Positions 1-10,789 of a stretch of DNA of 30,000 bases are shown in pieces. A program made the position numbers and the translations under genes. The stretch is taken from assembly GCA_963170055.1 (NCBI GenBank), contig CAUJGJ010000030.1:1627837-1657836 (forward strand), given 5' to 3'. Under the pieces are notes generated by a model. That model saw only the letters and a list, made by a program, of their open reading frames with translations. It was not told the origin of the DNA and made no database searches. How positions within the stretch are numbered: position 1 is the first letter of the stretch; every line of letters starts with the position of its first letter. The DNA is from Halisarca cf. caerulea. Lineage: Eukaryota > Porifera > Demospongiae > Chondrillida > Halisarcidae.

Positions 1-1653
1 CTTGTATAGTCTCAAGTCAAAATGGCGGCCTTCAAGGCCATGTACAAATACAACTAAGTGAACTTCAGAGGATGGGTCTCTCCCGGTAGCACCGGTTATG
101 GAGCATAGGAGGTATGGAAAGGTGCAGTCTGAGAAAGAAGAGTGATCAGGGGTTGCTGGGCTAAGCAGGCTAACTTGCTGGCTCAGAGAATTCGATTCCT
201 CTGGAATAGAGAGTACAAGTTTGCTTTCTGGCACTGAATCTTGAGGTGGAGCGAACTCCAGAGATGAACTCGAGAATACCTTTGAATGAATGTTTGTAAA
301 CTGGTCATAGTGGTCTGCCAAGCTGCCCTGTACATCCTTACCATTTACAGTGGTGTCATGTATACCACCATTAACAGGGTTAGTTGTACCCATTTTGTTC
401 CACCTTAAATGTTCTACAAATACAATAGATGCCTTAGAACTTTCTTCCGTATTCTCCCTGCACCACAAACCGTAATGCATCTCAAGACCCTCACGTGTTT
501 CTTGTGCACGAAGAGAAAAGTCAAATTTGCTGTTTTCTATTGGACGAGGGAGCAGCACCGTGGTGTTGAGCATGGAGCTGATTCGTTTGCGATGTGACAC
601 ATAGACAAATGACTCCAACAATCCCTGGTTGGCTACACGTTCGATGATGAACTTGGACCAGATGTGGCGGGTGATTTCATCTGCCTGTAACAGTTGGCGT
701 TCGCAACAATGTGTGAAATCCTCAATTGCTGTAAAATTGGCCAATGATTCCCTCACTGGGAAGTCATCTGCGATGGATGACCTCGTTCTATTTCTCTTTC
801 CCCCTGTTCGATATGAGATGACATCCTGCAAGATCTCCTTTAGGGTAACATAGCTTTGACGAAGAATAGTCCATACTCGCTCGAACCTCTCGCACGCCTT
901 CACAAGCTGGCGGGTTGGAACAATTTCGTACACAGCAGAGCGTGACTTTGGCTCCATAGCTGGGCTGTCAAACAGTAGTTGAGAAAAAGAGGGAAATGAA
1001 GGGAGATCCGGGGGTTGACGTGACTTGAAAATATTACTGAACCAAGAAGTCTGTTGAGAGGGTTGAGGGGTGCATGGTATGCCCACATCACTTGTATCAA
1101 AGCCAACAACAGCAGCGTGGATGTTGACACCAACTGCAGCCATGTACACAAAGTCAAACATTGCATCGGTGTATTCATGGATGCTCCCGTAGCGATTGAG
1201 GGAGACAACCACTGTTCTGCTACTCACAAGGGTGAAATCCTTTGGAGAAACGTTAAACGTCTTCTCTGTTTCGCAAAGGTACAAGTCGAGGGCAAGCTCC
1301 AAGGAAGTCAGAGATTGAGACTCTATATCAGGGATCTCCAGTAGAGGGATGGAAACGTCGAAGGCGAACCAATCCGAAAGAACGTGATTTTGCTGGATGT
1401 ATTGGACGAACACCGTCTTCGTGACAGCTGATTTGTCGTCAATGACGAAAGCCCTGGGATATGCCCCCTTCAGGCCTACACCATTAGGTGAATCCATAAT
1501 CCTACACAGAGTAACAAACGGTGTTCCGAAAGGGCCAGCATTGCTTGGTACATCCATCACTCGGCAACGAACATGGTACAGGCCTTTCTTGAAGAGGTCC
1601 ACGTTAACTAAAGGAGATATTAGGGCAAGAACCTTCACATCCAACTTCGGCAT
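1..1653 (-). CDS. FAM135: FAM135-family protein (putative serine hydrolase), 5' part
   Basis: I read 551 codons without a stop on the minus strand, from the ATG at 1653 to the left edge, where the gene continues. An in-frame TAG lies upstream and no earlier in-frame ATG, which fixes the start. The N-terminus carries the FAM135 domain (DUF3657): NVDLFKKGLYHVR near residues 17-29 and SSRT near 143, followed by MFDFVYMAAVGVNIHA. At about residues 530-545 comes HLVVFVHGLEG, the opening strand and oxyanion HG motif of the DUF676 lipase-like domain. The nucleophile elbow would lie off the window. Known: FAM135A/B are poorly characterised alpha/beta-hydrolase-fold proteins, over 1400 residues long in human with a long disordered middle. 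Here the gap between the two domains is only a few hundred residues, so this is a compact version. No intron is seen in 1.65 kb, unlike its neighbours. It is divergent from TOP1. The family call is firm; A versus B cannot be assigned. Confidence 0.9.
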   Translation of the reverse strand, partial: MPKLDVKVLALISPLVNVDLFKKGLYHVRCRVMDVPSNAGPFGTPFVTLCRIMDSPNGVGLKGAYPRAFVIDDKSAVTKTVFVQYIQQNHVLSDWFAFDVSIPLLEIPDIESQSLTSLELALDLYLCETEKTFNVSPKDFTLVSSRTVVVSLNRYGSIHEYTDAMFDFVYMAAVGVNIHAAVVGFDTSDVGIPCTPQPSQQTSWFSNIFKSRQPPDLPSFPSFSQLLFDSPAMEPKSRSAVYEIVPTRQLVKACERFERVWTILRQSYVTLKEILQDVISYRTGGKRNRTRSSIADDFPVRESLANFTAIEDFTHCCERQLLQADEITRHIWSKFIIERVANQGLLESFVYVSHRKRISSMLNTTVLLPRPIENSKFDFSLRAQETREGLEMHYGLWCRENTEESSKASIVFVEHLRWNKMGTTNPVNGGIHDTTVNGKDVQGSLADHYDQFTNIHSKVFSSSSLEFAPPQDSVPESKLVLSIPEESNSLSQQVSLLSPATPDHSSFSDCTFPYLLCSITGATGRDPSSEVHLVVFVHGLEGRHFDLRLYK

Positions 1654-2243
1654 GTCTGCGATACCGAGTGATCTGTACACAGGCCGTGCGGTGGTAGGCA
1701 CGTACGTACGGCTCAAGTAGTGCCGCTCATTTCCTGTTGCGAGGCATTTCTACGAATTGCAACGAAGAAAAGTGTAGGTTGAACTAATGATATTCATGGT
1801 ACTGCGCATGCGCAGATTCGTTTTGTGGACTTAGTTTCTGGGCAGCATCTCGCACTCTTCACTTGTGAATATCGCCAAATTTTCTAACAGTTCTTACCCC
1901 AAGGAAGACCATAAGGGCCATTGTTTTTCAGTTTTATTAGAAGGTATGTTTCATGAAGTAGGAGTTTGATTGTGTTGGGAATGAGTTTGTACATTTTACG
2001 AGGTAGTAGACTCTGTATTCGACTGTTTGTTCTGATGCCGATGTTGTAATGTAATGCTGAATTTCTGTAACTTTAAAGCAGATTTTGAAGCACACTGGGA
2101 CACACATAGTGAAAATGACTCTTCTTATATTTCTATCAACGCATATAACCAATACTAGCGAGTTCTTTGTTCCTTTGTTTCATAGCAAGTAAACGGGACG
2201 AGTGATCACGTACCTGCTTTCCCCCGACCGCCCTCACGGAGAA
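1654..2243. promoter_or_regulatory. Divergent promoter region between FAM135 and TOP1
   Basis: Only 590 bp separate the FAM135 start codon (minus) from the TOP1 start codon (plus). The interval holds a perfect palindrome TGCGCATGCGCA at 1803-1814, which matches the consensus of the NRF1 transcription factor and is typical of bidirectional housekeeping promoters. I see no convincing TATA box for either gene. Short ORFs in this interval on either strand show no recognisable protein. That this DNA drives both genes is inferred from the layout and the motif. Confidence 0.65.
1803..1814. promoter_or_regulatory. NRF1-type palindromic site
   Basis: The 12-bp sequence TGCGCATGCGCA is perfectly self-complementary and fits the NRF1 consensus YGCGCAYGCGCR. 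It lies about 150 bp upstream of the FAM135 ATG and about 430 bp upstream of the TOP1 ATG. Confidence 0.7.
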
Positions 2244-2740
2244 ATGGATCAAAGCAAACAACTTGGATTCCTGTTTTCAGATGCAAATCAGGTTTGTGTA
2301 TGTGTGCACTTGTATTGGTTTCTTGTTTCAAGATGCAAACACACACTGCAAACACCAAGCGGGTGCAGTTACCTATGTGATGTTGTCATTGATAGTTTGT
2401 TTTGTTTCCTTATTTGTTTCCTTAATGCTTGTTGGTTGTTTTTATTGTCTGTTTGTGTTGAGAGCAATATATGAGAAAATTTGATTAGAAATCATTCTTA
2501 TTCTGTTTGGTGTACAAATACGTGCACATCTTTTGTCATGTGGGGAGATGCATAGCTGTGAAGTTTAACAGGTCATTTAGGATAACAGGTCATAAACATC
2601 CTTTACACTTTGTGGTTTTATTTTTGTCACCTCTAACCCCTCTCCCCTCCAGCACTCTCTGAAGAGGCCCCCCAATGGTCCTGGTGATGCAGGTGAGTAA
2701 GTGTATGCTTTCATAATGTTTGACATTTCATTGTGTGTGT

Positions 2741-2803
<63 letters not shown>

Positions 2804-5800
2804 CAGGTGTTCTAGGGGTGGGAGGCAAATGGGTCCCTTCAAGAAGTTCCCCACTCCTTGGATAATTTCTCCTCGGCAATATTCGTGATCAGAACACATC
2901 AATTAATCACACTATGGCTGCATGATATCCCTTGGCAATATTCGTGATCGGAACACATCAATTAATCACACTATGGCTGCATGGTATCCCCAGCTGTGTA
3001 TTGCTAATGGCTACACTAAGCATGTTATTACTCAGGAAATGAGCTGTAAATTTACATATGGGAGCTATTCTTGAGGGACTTATTTTCATGAATTTTTCAA
3101 ATGAGCGTATATTTGCAAATATTTGGTTGGATATACCATATTCTCTCTAGAAATTTCTCACCCCTGAAATTTATCAGGCAAAATTTCCGTGTACTTTTCC
3201 ATCCTAACCCTGACGAATTTCCTGCTTTCTAATTTTCGTCACATGACTCTAACGTTCATCACCACAGGAAGTTATTCTAATGTTCCGTCACCTTGTTCCG
3301 TCGGTGGTTGGAAAGAAGGCGCTATTCGTAGCAAACATTGTTCATTTCTTCTAGAATGGACGAATCAAGCTCCAGTGGTGCAGAGACTTCTCCTGCCCAA
3401 ACCTGTCATGTTTATTAGCAACTTCTTGTTGGCAGCAGAAAGTATCAGTAGTTTCTGGCAACCATTCATCCTTGCAGATGTGATATCCACGAACAGCGGT
3501 TGAAACCGATAGCTCAATTGCAGACATTTTCCTTTATCTAATTGTTCCTTAAGAAAAACATTCAAAATTTTTAAAATTTATCAGACTTATTCTATATATT
3601 CGCCAGGTCTGGACTTTGCGGCCTTTCCTACTCTATTCCAATTGACGGACGAATTTTTTCACTCCCAGAGCCTGACGAATTGTTAGAGAGAATATGTTAT
3701 ATGTAGTCTGTTTATCTAGTATATGTATGTAAAAGGGACTGGTCCATTCACGAATTACAGCCAAGTTGGTGCCTATGCGGTTGACTTTTCGCTAAGTTTC
3801 CACAGAGTGGCTACCCTGTAGGCCATGTTGCACAGTAGGAGTCAATTATCACTGTAGTTCAGAGTCATGTGAACGTCTTATACGTAAGAAAACTCCACAA
3901 AAGTCATGTGGGTCCAGATACATAGATTGTGTACATATGTACAGATAACCCAGTCTCCAATGTAGTGTGGGTCCACTGTGTACGGGGGTACTCTCCGGTT
4001 GTGTCCATGTTTCAGTTACATGACATTTTGTGATTGGGCTGAATTGATATTAAGCTGCTTGATTTACGTGCAACACGAATTTCCTTTTATTTATGGTCCA
4101 TGTGTTGCATAACTGATTTGCTCATTTGTGAAATTGGTGCTGTAGCAAATTCAGTCACATATCTGTCTATAGCATCAAAACGTCCCAAACCTGAAGGTGG
4201 AGATAGGCCCCACAAGAAAACAAGTGATGGCCATGTAAAGAGTGCTGCTCACGGAACCAAACATTCACATCACCACAAACCGAGTGCAGCTGATAAGAAA
4301 AAGCCAGTTTCCAAGGTCAAGCGGGTAAGTTGCATGTTCGTACATAGTAGAAGCATACGTAAGTGTATGTCTACATATACTATGCATACGTACATACATA
4401 ATCCTAATGTACCATATTTCCCTAATAATTCGTCATGTGATGAATTCACCCAAGTTGGTGACTAAGAAGCAAAATACGCTACCTTTCTGTGTGCGATGAA
4501 AATTAGAAATAATTGATGGCCGCTCGTTCAGCACTGAAAGTAGCTGCTTGATGTCTCGACATTGCATATGCTAAGAAATTCGATCACTGTTTGTTAGAGA
4601 ACAGCTGAAGAGCTCCTCAGAGTTCCTGCAGATGGCATCTTGGGCAACAACAATGGTAAATAGCAGTGTGTAACTAAAGTCCCTATCTAACAATGATGGA
4701 ACTTTGTTTCTGGCTCTCCAGAACACTGGGGTTTGCTAGCATGCTTCCATGGCTGGTTGCCAATGACTTGGACACAAATCGATGCCAAACCATTTGGTTG
4801 TCGATTAAAAGCGTTTCAGCACTTTTAGAAGTGGGGACGAGAATTTAGGTGGGCAAATTTTCAGAGGACATACAGTACTGTGTGCTTTTGTGAAACCTGC
4901 ATACAGCTACTCTGTTGAAGGTGTCTACATTCAGTAGCAAGTGGTGTGTAGGGGTCAAGCATTCTGAAGTTAAATTTATGTCCAATAAACACATTACCTT
5001 CAATGACATGCCTCTCTGGAATGCACATCTGTTACTCATAATATGACAAATAAGGTGTGGGATTAATCAGGGTTCACAGCAAGGGTCAGACAAATGATGT
5101 TTTCATATAAACCTGTGCAGAACAGGGAGGTGTGACTGTATGTTCACATACATATGGATTGTTGGTTTACATGCAGATTGTTGGTTTACATACGTACATA
5201 CATACAGATTGTTGGTGTACATACATACGTACGTATGTAGGTTGTTATGTCCTGTACATACGTACGTACGTATATTGTGTTGTACATTGTAGCCTGTTAT
5301 AGAGGACTCAGACGACGATGATGAAATTGATGGGAACCTATTCTCCAGAAAGAGTAACAGCAGTAACCCACCACAAGCTCAGCAGACAGCTAAACCTGTG
5401 CCGCCTACTAAGCCTAAAGATGTGCCCTCAGACAAACCCAAATCGAAGAAGCCCTCAGCTAAGGTGAAGTCTGAAATGCCCATGGAATCAAGCAAATCAC
5501 CTGCTGTCAAGCTAGAAGCCAAGGTCAAGTCTGGAATGGTTAAGATTGAACGACAAAACTCTGCACCTTCCAAGAATGAAGCTAGGAGCAAGTCACTATC
5601 AGCTAAACCTGTGGATAAGACTGAACGGCCTTCATCAGCTAAACCTGAAGTAAAAAGTGAACGCCCTCCACCAGCTAAACATAATGTAAAGAAAGAACAT
5701 GTAGTGGCTGCCTCCAAGGTCAAAACCCCTTCATCAACACCCAAACCAGTCCAGAAGAAATCACCGTCTACTGCTGGTACAAAGAGGCAACATCAAGAGG

Positions 5801-8434
5801 ACAGTGATGATGAACTGAGTGATTCCTTACCATCATCCGACAGTGAGAGCAGCGATGAACCTTTGGCCATGGGGCTGAATTCAGACTCTGACAACAGCTC
5901 CAGTGACGACTATGGGGACTTCAAGGTACAGCACACACAGTAGTGGTCCATTGCACTCCACAGAGTGCACACATACGTACATGCTTACACTGCTGTGGAA
6001 TGTACAGACGCATATGTGCTTGTGTAGTTTGTGTTGCAAACATAATCATATAGGGTTATGTGACACATGACATGACATACGGTACTTCCCGTAGTAATTT
6101 TAACGATATGCTATGACAAACGAATGCGGAATGAACGAGCGAAGGAATGCTTGAACCCATGACGTTTTTAAAAAGAATTTATGCAACTTTTATAGAGATG
6201 TCATCGCTGCGACTTGGCGAGCGATTCCTCGGATTCTTCCGCAAGTCGGTGAAATGAACGAAACAAAATTTTGTCATCCTTGGCTATCTCGCTGTCAATG
6301 AAGTCCAGGATAGCACATGTCTTGGTGGGCTTTCTGCCAGTTTCCGCTTTTCTGGTGATGGTGCCTGTATCTTTAAGTTTCTTCAGGAAATAAAATATCC
6401 CGGGCTTCGTAATGTGATGGCCTTCTGACACTAGTAGATTCACGATCTGATAATATGACCTGCCTATTCTGATTAGATAGAAATTCGTTGTTTCACGTAC
6501 GTAGTTCGAATAAACCATAGTGTTCATCTGCACACTTGGGAATAATACTTCGAGGTCTGCTGTGCATTATGACGCTCCCGCTATCACGTGATCGATCAGA
6601 AAGAACGAAAGCTTGAATGAACCCTGACCGAATGCTGAATGAAGATGTAATGAATGAACAGTCATCATTAGAATTACTATGGGATTTACCGTACGTATTT
6701 TTACATCCGCACATGCATATATAGGTAGGTAGGTATGTGCACACACTTTCTTTTTATTGTAGACTTCTAAATCACAACCAAAAGCTAAGGTGAATCGCAA
6801 GCAGACAACTCCGAAACCTGCTAATAAGAAGAAAGGTGCGTATGTGTGTACGTACAGGTTGACTATGTACGTACGTACTTATGTAGATGGAGCATTTGTA
6901 CGTACGTATGTGTACAGTTACGTTGTCTGTAACATGCCAGTTTTTTCAGGGTTAGCGAAAGTCCCCTTCTTTTGTCCACCCCCTCTCTCCTATTTTATGT
7001 AACAAGACTTATGCCCTCCCTTGACCCTGACTTGAAACTGAACATGTAGTGTAGCCATGCTTTAGTCAGTTGCTGTGTAGACATCTGATCTGATTGTGCT
7101 CATGTCCTTATTTCCTGTCATCAGCTGATGTGAAAAAGGTGGAAAAAAAGAAGGCAACTCCTGCTGTTACCAAGACTCCGGCAAAGAAGACCTCAGGAAC
7201 ACCAGTGAAGAAGGAGGTACATACTTCAGCGTGTACACACATGTTATGTTCTCCTCTGGTATCATGGGGCATGTAGAATCTTCATACCCGCATGTACGAA
7301 CGTATGTCCTTCTGTTGTATGTTTGTGTGACAATACAGGGTGATGGTAGTCCTCAGAAGAAGAAAAAGAAGGAAGAAGAGCGTGTGGTACGTAAGTGGTG
7401 GGAGGAGGAGAAGCTTCCAGAAGGAATCAAGTGGAAAACGCTTGAGCATAAGGTATGTACATATGTACTCACCTTGTGAGCAGAGTGCTTTGTATGTACT
7501 CGAAACGGATACAGTTTGAATACGGTTGTTCTCTCATACTAGCTGTATTTGGACATACCCTATGCATGTAGACTGTCTGCTATGGTTGCTTTCTACTGTA
7601 CAATGCTCTATGACATTTCCAGTCCAGTACCCATAACACCATGTGTTGATGAGATTGGATGTATGCATGTGATCCCATAGCCAAATGATGGCAGTTTCCC
7701 CTGATGTACCTACATGTGTACGTATGTATGTTCAGAATACATTCTGCCAAACTCAGTGTCACAATATTGATCTGTATAAGTAATTCAAACTGGTGCTGTA
7801 CAGGTGTCCTACTTATCCAAATATCTGAGTGTGAGTGTTGTACATACGTAGTTATGCACATACGTACATGTGGCATATACGTACGTATGTACGTATGTAC
7901 AGCCATGTAACACGTATTATGCCACTATTTTCTGCAAACACGTTTATGACTATTACAAAGCATTAGTACATACAACAGATTTTGTGAATTGTAGCATATG
8001 AAGCATTTCCCACTGTGTGCATGTACTGTACACGTCATGCATCTCCTCTCACATCCGCAGGGTCCGTACTTTCCTCCGCTGTATGAACCACTTCCAAAGC
8101 ACGTCAAGTTCCTGTATGACGGCAAACCGGTCAGCCTGACTCCTGATACAGAAGAGGTACGTATGTACATGCATGCAGTCATGCATTGTACCTACATAGT
8201 ACGTACGTATGTTTCTGTGTATACTTGTTTGCAGTAGTTGCTTTCAGTGTCTGTGTATTGTTTTTCTTTCAGATTGCTGGGTTCTTTGGTAAGATGTTAG
8301 ATCACGACTACACTCAAAAGGACATTTTTGTTCAGAATTTCTGGAATGATTGGCGTAAGGTACTTGCTGGTGCATGTCTTCCCTGTGTACACTTTGGAGT
8401 ACTTTGCCTCTTTTTGTGTTTGTGGGCAAACTGT

Positions 8435-8527
<93 letters not shown>

Positions 8528-10363
8528 TGTAAAGTGTAGCATATTCTGTACCAGTATGTACATACAGTACATCAGATGTATCAGTACGGTTACTGATGCT
8601 ATTCTGAGATTATGGGGAAATACGTATCATGCCTTATATGTGTGTACATATGTTTAGGTGATGAGTGCTGAGGAGGCCAAGTTGATTCGAGATTTCAGGA
8701 AATGTGACTTCTCTCAAATAAACCAGTACTACAAGGACAAGAGTGAGGCCAGGAAGCAGATGACCAAGGAGGAGAAGCTCAAGCAAAAGGAAGAAAATGA
8801 GCAGATCATTGAAGAATATGGTTGGGCTTTAATGGATGGCCACAAGTATGTACGTATGTGTATGGGTTGACGTGGCTGTGTTATGGGTGGTGATGAGTGC
8901 AGTACCTAATGTATATGCATACATGTGTGATTGTCTGGAGTTTGTGCAGTGGTATACGTACATACATACGTATGTGTAGTAAGCTTAGTATGCACATGTG
9001 ATTGTATGGTCATGTGACCTCACTGCAGAGTGCAAATACATGTACGTACGTATGTACAGTATGTCTCTCCACTGTTTGTCCTGTGTCAGTTAGTGGGTTA
9101 GACAGTCCCCCTTGTCCAGCTCATGAATATCACAGGTACACAACTGTCCAGTCACACTCTCCGTGCCTCCTGTACGTCCCAACCTGTGTGCAGGATGCCC
9201 TAATGCTGACTAACAGGTTGATGTTGAGTTACATAGACACAGTGTTCTCCCCAGAAATATTTTAAGGCATGTTGAAGTTCATGCCACCTTGAGCGACATA
9301 TTATCAGGGGCGGATGTAGGAAAGCTCTCATATGAGGAGGGGGGGGGTTAGGCAACTTGGGGACCTTTTTTTTAGTGAATGACTATTAGCATTTATATAT
9401 ATATATTTCCTCTTTTAGGTGACTGGTGGGTGAGCTGGGGCTTTCCGGTCTACCTAAATCACTGTATACTTCTTGTTCCAGCAGATTCACGACTTATGTT
9501 TCCTGTTTTAATGCCTTCTTTTCTCTAAAACTGCAGTCAACTTAGCCTCCAGTCTTCCACTAAACGCAGGACGGTTGAGTTCAGCGATCAAATTATGTTT
9601 ATCCTTAAGATCGTACGCTTGCGGCGTCAATCAAGCACGAAAACGCCTGCTGTCGCGCACGAAGTACGTTAACATGACGTCATCACATTAAAATGGAGAA
9701 TACTCGCGGAGGTTATTCTAGTTAAGTTTGGGCATTTGCATGATTTGTTCTTCTAAAAAATACTCTAAAGGCCCATAGATGTATACTTCTGTAAAAACTA
9801 GGAAGAAAAGAAGGCATGTCAGGCCGACATGCCTTAAGATACCTGGGGAGAACACTGTAGACATTTGATTTTCCCCAACATTTTTGTGGTTTTTTGTTAA
9901 GTAAATTTATATTTTATGTTTACTGTTATATTCATGAACTTGCAGGGAAAGGATTGGCAACTTCAAGATTGAACCCCCTGGTCTCTTCAGGGGGCGAGGA
10001 GACCATCCCAAGCAAGGCATGATCAAGGTATGCACATACGTACGTATGTCCGTCACCCCTCATCGCACGAGCATCGTGTGTACATATGTGTTCTACACAT
10101 CAAAACAACTGTATTTTTGTCTGATAATAAGAGTTCAATTTTAAAGTTTTTATTCTTTTATCTGCCTTATGGCCTGATTGCCCTGTGAGTTTTACACTGA
10201 AAATCATACGTACGTATGTATGTGTATATCTTTGTTGTCATAGAAACGAGTGCAGCCAGAGGATGTGACTATAAACATTGGAAAGTGAGTTTTCTTGTTA
10301 TGTGCTTATCAGTAGATGTTTATGTACCTGTACTTTGTAAATATACTGTCTGTTGTGTGTGTT

Positions 10364-10456
<93 letters not shown>

Positions 10457-10742
10457 TCATCGCTCACCTCAATCTGTTGTGTGTTTGCAGATGGTAAGAT
10501 TTGTATTGAACAGATGTTTCCTGGAATTCACTTGCTTAAGTATGTTTATTTCACCAAACTTTTCAGAGGTTGACGTCACGTCACGTCACCACCGTCAGTG
10601 GTGTGGCATGTTGTTTAGCTGACAAATCGTTTGGTGTAATAAGTGTGCTTTGGATGGTGAATTTCAACAAACATTTGTCCATTACAATGATATACGTATA
10701 CGTATATGTAGTTGTTCAGGCCTTTTTGATTTGTATGATTTG

Positions 10743-10789
<47 letters not shown>

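Noticed and set aside
1054..1720. Plus-strand ORFs at 1054-1344 and 1397-1720 and the ORFs at 409-853
   Set aside because: They are antisense to the conserved FAM135 reading on the minus strand.
3189..3565. ORFs at 3189-3503 (+) and 3365-3565 (-) as genes
   Set aside because: They lie inside a terminal-inverted-repeat element in a TOP1 intron and match no known domain.
4600..4655. A possible extra TOP1 exon (AGTTCCTGCAGATGGCATC..., donor-like GGTAAATAG)
   Set aside because: Exon 3 joins exon 4 (5293) with matching phase and a good acidic reading; the extra piece has no conserved counterpart.
7580..7910. ORFs on both strands in TOP1 intron 7
   Set aside because: Low-complexity TACGTA-rich translations (Thr/Tyr/Val/His) with no domain; intronic.
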